The notes under the pieces: generated by a model
What the model saw: the letters and a program-made list of their open reading frames with translations, nothing else
What the model was told of the DNA's origin: nothing
Database searches by the model: none
Translations under genes and position numbers: made by a program
Shown here: one piece after another, positions 58,369-64,000 of the stretch
Numbering within the stretch: position 1 is the first letter of the stretch
Layout of the letters: every line of letters begins with the position of its first letter
Assembly: GCF_001434985.1 (NCBI RefSeq)
Contig: NZ_AZES01000117.1
Coordinates: 1 to 64,000 of the forward strand
DNA from: Companilactobacillus paralimentarius DSM 13238 = JCM 10415
Lineage (GTDB): Bacteria; Bacillota; Bacilli; Lactobacillales; Lactobacillaceae
Length of the DNA stretch: 64,000 bases
Direction: 5' to 3'

Positions 58369-60855
58369 ATGGACAAAGTATTTACCGAAAGCGCCAAGAA
58401 TGCACTAGTTTTAGCTCAAGAACAAGCCAAGACATTTCATCATAATGCTGTTGGTACAGAACATATTCTACTTGGGTTAGTAATGGAAAATGATGGTATT
58501 GCCGGTATTACTTTGAGAGATCTAGCTGTAAGTGATCGAGATGTTGAAGAGGAGATTGAACATCTGACAGGTTATGGGGATGTCTCATCTAATACTGCTA
58601 AAGGAATTTATTTACCATACTCTCCTAAAGGACAAATGATTTTAAGCAATGCGGAAGAAGATTCCAACTTATATAAAGCTAACCGTATTGGTACAGAACA
58701 TATTTTATTGGCAATTCTTGATGACGCCGATAACTTGGCTAACCGTATTTTGGTTAATTTGGGATTGAGCTTAGCTAAGACTAAGTCTTTGCTATTAAGC
58801 AAAATGGGTATGTCAAACAAGGCTGCACGTCGTGGTTTTGCTGCAAATTTAAATAAACAAAAGAATCAACAATCGCAAGGTGGAACTCCAACGTTGGATT
58901 CCTTAGCTCGTGATTTGACAAAATTAGCTCGTGATAATCAAATTGACCCTGTTATTGGTCGTAAAAAAGAAGTTGACCGAACTATTCAAATCTTGAGTCG
59001 TCGTACTAAGAACAATCCTGTTCTAGTCGGTGAGCCCGGTGTTGGTAAAACTGCAATTGCTGAAGGTTTAGCTATTGCTATTATAAAAAAAGAAGTTCCA
59101 TTAGATATGCAAAACAAACGTATCATGATGTTAGATATGGGTTCATTAGTAGCTGGTACTAAATATCGTGGTGAGTTTGAAGATCGTTTAAAGAAAATTA
59201 TCAAAGAAATTTATGAAGATAAACACGTCATTCTCTTTATTGATGAATTGCACACATTAATCGGAGCTGGTGGTGCTGAAGGTGCAATTGATGCATCTAA
59301 TATTTTGAAACCTGCCTTAGCTCGTGGTGAGTTGCAATTGATTGGTGCAACAACATCTAATGAGTATCAAAAGTACATTGAAAAGGATACAGCTTTGGAG
59401 CGTCGTTTTGCCAAAGTCTATGTTGAAGAACCTAGTGCCGAAGATTCTGTTAAGATTTTGACAGGACTTCGCCCAAGATATGAACAACATCACGGCTTAA
59501 CAATTTCTGATGAAGCCGTTGAAGCAGCGGTTCGTCTTTCTACACGTTACTTAACTAACCGTTTCTTGCCAGATAAGGCTATCGATTTGATGGATGAAGC
59601 TTCAGCTAAAGTTAGAATTCATAATGTGTCTAAAAATAACAAACTTGAAGAGTTAACTAATCAAGCTTTGAAGTTGATGGATGACAAGAACAACGCTATT
59701 TTGGATCAAGACTTTGAAAAAGCTGCTAAGATTCGTGAACAAGAACAAACTGTCCAAGCTGAAATTGCTAAGCTAAATGATAAGAAGTCAGCACAAAAGA
59801 AACCTGTTGTAACAGCGGATGATATTGCGGAGATCATTGCTGAGTGGACTGGAGTTCCGGTTAAGCAAATTACTCGTAAAGAGAGTGAAAAGTTACTTAA
59901 TCTTGAAAAAGAGCTTCATAAACGTGTTATTGGTCAAAATGATGCCATTAATGCTGTTTCACGTGCAATTCGTCGTGCTAGAAGTGGTATGAAGGACCCT
60001 AATCGTCCAATTGGTTCATTTATGTTCTTAGGACCTACCGGTGTCGGTAAGACTGAATTGGCTAAATCAATCGCTGAAGTAATGTTTGGTTCTGAAGATA
60101 ATCTAATTCGTGTAGATATGTCAGAATATATGGAACAATATAGTACATCTAAGTTGATTGGTTCAGCTCCTGGATATGTCGGCTTTGATGATGGTGGTCA
60201 ATTGACAGAGAAGGTAAGAAATGAACCTTATTCAGTTGTTCTACTTGATGAAGTTGAAAAGGCTCATCCAGATGTCTTCAATATCTTATTGCAAGTTCTT
60301 GATGATGGTATCTTAACTGATGCTAAGGGTCGTAAAGTTGATTTCCGAAATACTATTATTATTATGACTTCTAACCTTGGAGCTAGATCATTGGAAGATG
60401 ACAAGTCAGTCGGCTTTGGTGCTAAAGATGTTCACGATGACTTTAAGGAAATGCAAGAACGTATCAATACAGAATTGAAACGCTTCTTCCGTCCTGAATT
60501 CTTGAACCGTATTGATGAAACAATTGTCTTTAAAGCTCTTGATAAAGAACAACTCAAGGGTATTGCTAAGATCATGAGTAATAACTTGAGAAAACGTCTT
60601 GCTGAAAGAGAGATCAAATTGGTTATCACACCAACAGCTTATAGCGATTTAGTAAAAGATGGCTATAATCCTGAATATGGTGCTCGTCCAATGAGAAGAA
60701 CTATTCAAAGAGAAATTGAAGATCCGGTCAGTGAACAATTACTTATGGGTAACGTTAAAGCTGGCGATTCAATTAAAGTTGGTTCTAAAAAGGGCAAGTT
60801 AACGGTAACGGTTGATAATCCTAATAGTAAGGAAACAGTCTCCAATCAAAAATAA
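58369..60855 (+). CDS. clpC: ATP-dependent Clp protease ATPase subunit ClpC
   Basis: ClpC unfolds proteins and feeds them to ClpP. The 828-residue protein has the double Clp-N domain (about 1-145), a first AAA+ module with GEPGVGKT (221-228), a coiled middle segment with a UVR-like stretch ([14 protein letters not shown], near 445), and a second AAA+ module with [13 protein letters not shown] and the C-terminal sensor region. The middle domain is short, as in ClpC and unlike ClpB. GTAGAGGT precedes ATG 58369. Unlike Bacillus, no ctsR, mcsA or mcsB is adjacent; tRNA genes lie upstream instead. Confidence 0.95.
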   Translation: MDKVFTESAKNALVLAQEQAKTFHHNAVGTEHILLGLVMENDGIAGITLRDLAVSDRDVEEEIEHLTGYGDVSSNTAKGIYLPYSPKGQMILSNAEEDSNLYKANRIGTEHILLAILDDADNLANRILVNLGLSLAKTKSLLLSKMGMSNKAARRGFAANLNKQKNQQSQGGTPTLDSLARDLTKLARDNQIDPVIGRKKEVDRTIQILSRRTKNNPVLVGEPGVGKTAIAEGLAIAIIKKEVPLDMQNKRIMMLDMGSLVAGTKYRGEFEDRLKKIIKEIYEDKHVILFIDELHTLIGAGGAEGAIDASNILKPALARGELQLIGATTSNEYQKYIEKDTALERRFAKVYVEEPSAEDSVKILTGLRPRYEQHHGLTISDEAVEAAVRLSTRYLTNRFLPDKAIDLMDEASAKVRIHNVSKNNKLEELTNQALKLMDDKNNAILDQDFEKAAKIREQEQTVQAEIAKLNDKKSAQKKPVVTADDIAEIIAEWTGVPVKQITRKESEKLLNLEKELHKRVIGQNDAINAVSRAIRRARSGMKDPNRPIGSFMFLGPTGVGKTELAKSIAEVMFGSEDNLIRVDMSEYMEQYSTSKLIGSAPGYVGFDDGGQLTEKVRNEPYSVVLLDEVEKAHPDVFNILLQVLDDGILTDAKGRKVDFRNTIIIMTSNLGARSLEDDKSVGFGAKDVHDDFKEMQERINTELKRFFRPEFLNRIDETIVFKALDKEQLKGIAKIMSNNLRKRLAEREIKLVITPTAYSDLVKDGYNPEYGARPMRRTIQREIEDPVSEQLLMGNVKAGDSIKVGSKKGKLTVTVDNPNSKETVSNQK

Positions 60856-60867
60856 TTGACTTGACTA

Positions 60868-60896
60868 TTGACAAAAATAGTGTATAAGTGTATTAT
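60868..60896 (+). promoter_or_regulatory. Promoter of rpoB
   Basis: Consensus TTGACA (60868-60873), exactly 17 bases, then TATTAT (60891-60896). The transcript would begin about 200 bases before rpoB. Confidence 0.82.
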
Positions 60897-60902
60897 TTCT
60901 CT

Positions 60903-60966
60903 TTGAGATTCATAGTTCAAATTGCAGGCCGCGATCTATTGTCCGTGGTTATGCTAAATAAAAAAA
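60903..60966 (+). ncRNA. Structured rpoB leader, candidate Lacto-rpoB RNA
   Basis: A long 5' leader precedes rpoB. A conserved RNA called Lacto-rpoB is known upstream of rpoB in Lactobacillales, and this segment is in exactly that place. It contains a plausible stem: GCCGCG pairs with CGTGGT (with G-U pairs), flanked by GCA/TGC. Assignment rests mainly on position, family and foldability, because the covariance model could not be run. The ligand or mechanism is unknown. Confidence 0.6.
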
Positions 60967-60968
60967 CA

Positions 60969-61006
60969 CAAAAATAGATTTTCGTTTCTATTTTTGGTTT
61001 TTTTTT
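60969..61006 (+). terminator. Possible attenuator in the rpoB leader
   Basis: AAAAATAG pairs with CTATTTTT, loop ATTTTCGTTT, then GG and nine T. It lies between the leader RNA and rpoB and could either end clpC transcripts or attenuate rpoB. Confidence 0.65.
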
Positions 61007-61105
61007 GCCTTAAAACAGGTTTTAAAACCGTTTTCAGGTAAATTGTAATCAAATTGTAATATTTGAGGTCTGGATTTGAACAAAATATATGTTGAGGTGA
61101 AAAAT

Positions 61106-64000
61106 TTGACTTATCATAACGTTAATTATGGTGCACACCGTGTTCGTCGTAGTTATGCAAAGATCAAGGAAGTACTTCCACTGCCAAATTTGATTGACAT
61201 CCAAACAAACTCTTATAAATGGTTCTTAGATGAAGGACTAAAAGATATGTTTGACGATATTATGCCAATTGATGACTTTGCTGGAAACCTTTCTTTGGAA
61301 TACGTCGGTTACAAGTTACTAGAACCAAAATATACTGTTGAAGAAGCTAGAGCACATGACGCTAACTTCTCAGCACCATTACATGTAACATTGAAATTGA
61401 CTAATCATGAAACTGGCGAAATCAAGACACAAGATGTTTTCTTTGGTGATTTCCCAATCATGACTGATGAAGGAACTTTCATCATCAACGGTGCTGAACG
61501 TGTTATTGTTTCTCAATTAGTACGTTCACCTGGTATTTACTATAATCAAGACACAGATAAAAATGGTCGTGAGAACTATGGTACAACTGTTATTCCTAAC
61601 CGTGGTGCATGGTTGGAATTTGAAACAGATGCTAAAGGTCTTGGCTATGTAAGAATTGATAGAACTAGAAAATTACCTATTTCTGAACTAGTTAGAGCAC
61701 TTGGCTTTGGTAGTGATTCAGAAATTCTTGATATTTTTGGTGAAAACGATACTTTAAATCTAACACTTGAAAAAGATGTTCATAAAGATACAAGTGATTC
61801 ACGTGTTGAAGAAGCCTTGAAAGATATTTATGAAAGACTCCGTCCTGGTGAACCAAAGACTGCAGATAGTTCTCGTTCATTACTATATGCTAGATTCTTT
61901 GACCCACGTAGATATGACTTAGCTCCTGTTGGTCGTTATAAGATCAATAAGAAGTTAAATCTTAAGACAAGACTTTTGAACAAGACTTTGGCTGAAACAT
62001 TAGCTGATCCTGATACAGGTGAGGTTGTTTTAGCTAAGGATACTTTAATTGACCGCGATGCTATGAACAAGTTGAGTCCATATCTTGAAAGAGATGATTT
62101 CAAGACAGTTACATTGACTCCTTCTGATGAAGGTGTTCTAACAGACCCAATTACTGTTCAAATCATTAAAGTTTATTCAGAAGCTGATAATGAAAAAGTT
62201 GTTAATATTATTGGTAACGGTCATATTCCAGAAGAAAACCGTACAATTACACCAGCTGATATTTTAGCCGGTATTAACTACTTCCTAAACTTGAAGGAAA
62301 ACATCGGTACAACAGATGATATTGATCACTTGGGTAACCGTCGTATTCGTTCAGTTGGTGAATTGCTACAAAACCAATTCCGTATTGGTCTATCACGTAT
62401 GGAGCGTGTTGTACGTGAAAGAATGTCAATTCAAGATTCAGCTACTGTTACACCTCAACAATTGATTAATATCAGACCAGTTGTTGCTTCAATTAAGGAA
62501 TTCTTTGGTTCATCACAATTGTCACAATTCATGGACCAAACTAATCCACTTGGAGAACTAGAACATAAGCGTCGTCTATCAGCCCTTGGACCTGGTGGTT
62601 TAACTCGTGATCGTGCCGGATATGAAGTTCGTGATGTTCACTATACTCACTATGGTCGTATGTGTCCTATCGAAACACCAGAAGGTCCTAATATCGGACT
62701 TATTAATAACTTGGCTTCATACGCTATTATTAATAAATATGGTTTCATTGAAACACCATATCGTCGTGTTTCATGGGATACTCACAAAGTAACTGATAAG
62801 ATCGATTACTTAACTGCTGACGAAGAAGATAACTACGTTGTTGCTCAAGCTAATACACCATTGGAAGATGATGGTTCATTTACTGACAACACAATCTTGG
62901 CTCGTCACAAAGATGACAACATTGAAACTACTCCAGAGAAAGTCGATTATATGGACGTTTCTCCTAAGCAAGTAGTTTCTGTAGCTACTGCATGTATTCC
63001 TTTCTTGGAAAATGATGATTCGAACCGTGCCTTGATGGGTGCCAATATGCAACGTCAAGCTGTTCCTTTGATCAATCCACATGCACCACTTGTTGGTACT
63101 GGTATGGAATATATTGCTGCTCATGATTCTGGTGCTGCTCTATTAGCCGATCATGATGGTGTTGTTGAATATGTTGATGCTAAGAAAGTTACTATCAAAC
63201 GTGACGAAGACGGCACAACAGATACTTATAAGGTAACTAAATTCCGTCGTTCAAATAATGGTAAGAGTTACAACCAAAGACCTATTGTCCACAAGGATGA
63301 AAAGATCAAGAAGGGTGATATCATTGCCGATGGTCCTGCTATGGAAAATGGTGAATTAGCCCTTGGTCAAAACCCACTTATTGCCTTTATGACATGGAAT
63401 ATGTATAACTACGAAGATGCTATCGTACTTTCAGAAAAACTAGTACGTGAAGATGCATATACTTCAATTCATATTGAAGAGTATGAATCAGAAGCACGTG
63501 ATACAAAGCTTGGACCTGAAGAAATCACACGTGAAATTCCTAACGTTGGTGAAGATTCACTTAAGGATCTTGACGAATTCGGTATTATCCGTGTTGGTGC
63601 TGAAGTTCGTGATGGCGATATCTTAGTTGGTAAAGTTACACCTAAGGGTGTTACAGAATTATCAGCCGAAGAAAGATTGCTACATGCTATCTTTGGTGAA
63701 AAGGCTCGTGAAGTCCGTGATACTTCACTTCGTGTACCACATGGTGGTGGCGGAATTATCCAAGATGTCAAAGTCTTCACTCGTGAAGCCGGAGACGAAC
63801 TTGATCCTGGTGTTAACATGTTAGTTCGTGTTTACATTGCTCAAAAGCGTAAGATTCAAGTTGGTGATAAGATGTCTGGTCGTCATGGTAACAAAGGTAC
63901 TGTTTCAATTGTTGTACCAGAAGAAGACATGCCTTACATGCCAGATGGTACTCCAGTAGATATCTTATTGAACCCAATGGGTGTTCCATCACGTATGAAT
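61106..64000 (+). CDS. rpoB: RNA polymerase beta subunit (5' part, cut by the window end)
   Basis: The first 965 codons are present without interruption. RpoB forms the catalytic core with beta-prime and is the rifampicin target. Visible motifs are the N-terminal [28 protein letters not shown], the rifampicin pocket [30 protein letters not shown] with wild-type residues, and ending [12 protein letters not shown], part of the active-site region. TTG 61106 is the start, with GAGGTGA five bases upstream; a TTG 27 bases earlier lacks an SD. It follows clpC with its own promoter and leader. rpoC would be expected next. Confidence 0.97.
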   Translation, partial: MTYHNVNYGAHRVRRSYAKIKEVLPLPNLIDIQTNSYKWFLDEGLKDMFDDIMPIDDFAGNLSLEYVGYKLLEPKYTVEEARAHDANFSAPLHVTLKLTNHETGEIKTQDVFFGDFPIMTDEGTFIINGAERVIVSQLVRSPGIYYNQDTDKNGRENYGTTVIPNRGAWLEFETDAKGLGYVRIDRTRKLPISELVRALGFGSDSEILDIFGENDTLNLTLEKDVHKDTSDSRVEEALKDIYERLRPGEPKTADSSRSLLYARFFDPRRYDLAPVGRYKINKKLNLKTRLLNKTLAETLADPDTGEVVLAKDTLIDRDAMNKLSPYLERDDFKTVTLTPSDEGVLTDPITVQIIKVYSEADNEKVVNIIGNGHIPEENRTITPADILAGINYFLNLKENIGTTDDIDHLGNRRIRSVGELLQNQFRIGLSRMERVVRERMSIQDSATVTPQQLINIRPVVASIKEFFGSSQLSQFMDQTNPLGELEHKRRLSALGPGGLTRDRAGYEVRDVHYTHYGRMCPIETPEGPNIGLINNLASYAIINKYGFIETPYRRVSWDTHKVTDKIDYLTADEEDNYVVAQANTPLEDDGSFTDNTILARHKDDNIETTPEKVDYMDVSPKQVVSVATACIPFLENDDSNRALMGANMQRQAVPLINPHAPLVGTGMEYIAAHDSGAALLADHDGVVEYVDAKKVTIKRDEDGTTDTYKVTKFRRSNNGKSYNQRPIVHKDEKIKKGDIIADGPAMENGELALGQNPLIAFMTWNMYNYEDAIVLSEKLVREDAYTSIHIEEYESEARDTKLGPEEITREIPNVGEDSLKDLDEFGIIRVGAEVRDGDILVGKVTPKGVTELSAEERLLHAIFGEKAREVRDTSLRVPHGGGGIIQDVKVFTREAGDELDPGVNMLVRVYIAQKRKIQVGDKMSGRHGNKGTVSIVVPEEDMPYMPDGTPVDILLNPMGVPSRMN

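Noticed and set aside
62500-62700. Rifampicin-resistance mutation in rpoB
   Set aside because: The pocket residues read as the wild-type Q-L-S-Q-F-M-D-Q and H-K-R-R-L-S-A-L-G series.

Overview
The window looks like chromosomal backbone DNA from a low-GC Firmicute, most likely Lactobacillaceae and possibly close to Companilactobacillus (genus is an inference). The base composition is AT-rich and TTG/GTG starts with strong Shine-Dalgarno (SD) sequences are common. The ftsH-hslO-dusB-lysS order, the ksgA-veg-purR-glmU-prs block, a DUF4811 gene behind a DHA2 exporter, L-lactate dehydrogenase and a leader in front of rpoB all fit that family. I saw no phage, insertion sequence, CRISPR array or rRNA gene.

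Layout. 1-6.5 kb: helD (minus strand), a T-box-controlled trpS, and a marR-exporter-DUF4811 operon. 6.5-8.5 kb: a 0.7-kb gap holding a folded inverted-repeat element, then a secreted NlpC/P60 enzyme. 8.6-13.3 kb: fetAB-type iron exporter, Ppx/GppA phosphatase, a PEBP-like protein, an HExxH protein and an unusual sirtuin. 13.3-22.8 kb: metG-tatD-rnmV-ksgA, veg, purR, glmU, prs and a DapB-like oxidoreductase. 22.8-27.5 kb, minus strand: mscL, glpD, an HD hydrolase and lipL. 27.5-31.8 kb: a DUF1934 protein, rpoE, pyrG and a murA paralogue. 31.8-33.9 kb: an Lsa-type ABC-F gene behind an attenuator, then rpmE2. 33.9-42.3 kb: an exporter, murF, cshA, acpS-alr, an orphan gene, a CBS protein and ldh. 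42.4-57.1 kb: pth-mfd-flippase-rqcP-divIC-yabR-tilS-hpt-ftsH, then hslO, dusB, lysS. 57.1-64 kb: five tRNA genes, clpC and the first 965 codons of rpoB.

The main biological themes are translation (trpS, metG, lysS, pth, tilS, rnmV, ksgA, dusB, tRNAs, rqcP, rpmE2), RNA polymerase and its partners (rpoB, rpoE, helD, mfd), cell-wall building (glmU, murA, murF, alr, lipid flippase, divIC) and nucleotide supply (prs, purR, pyrG, hpt).

The most interesting parts are regulatory RNAs. Four leaders can be read from the sequence: a tryptophan T-box before trpS; a GGGC-start attenuator before pyrG that should sense CTP; a ribosome-mediated attenuator with a three-codon leader peptide before the ABC-F gene, in which anti-antiterminator, antiterminator and terminator can all be paired by hand; and a lactic-acid-bacterium rpoB leader. 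Protein oddities include a MurA with Asp in place of the catalytic Cys, which predicts fosfomycin insensitivity, and a sirtuin lacking half of its zinc-binding cysteines. The 155-bp inverted-repeat element at 6871-7025 is the best candidate for an undescribed small element.
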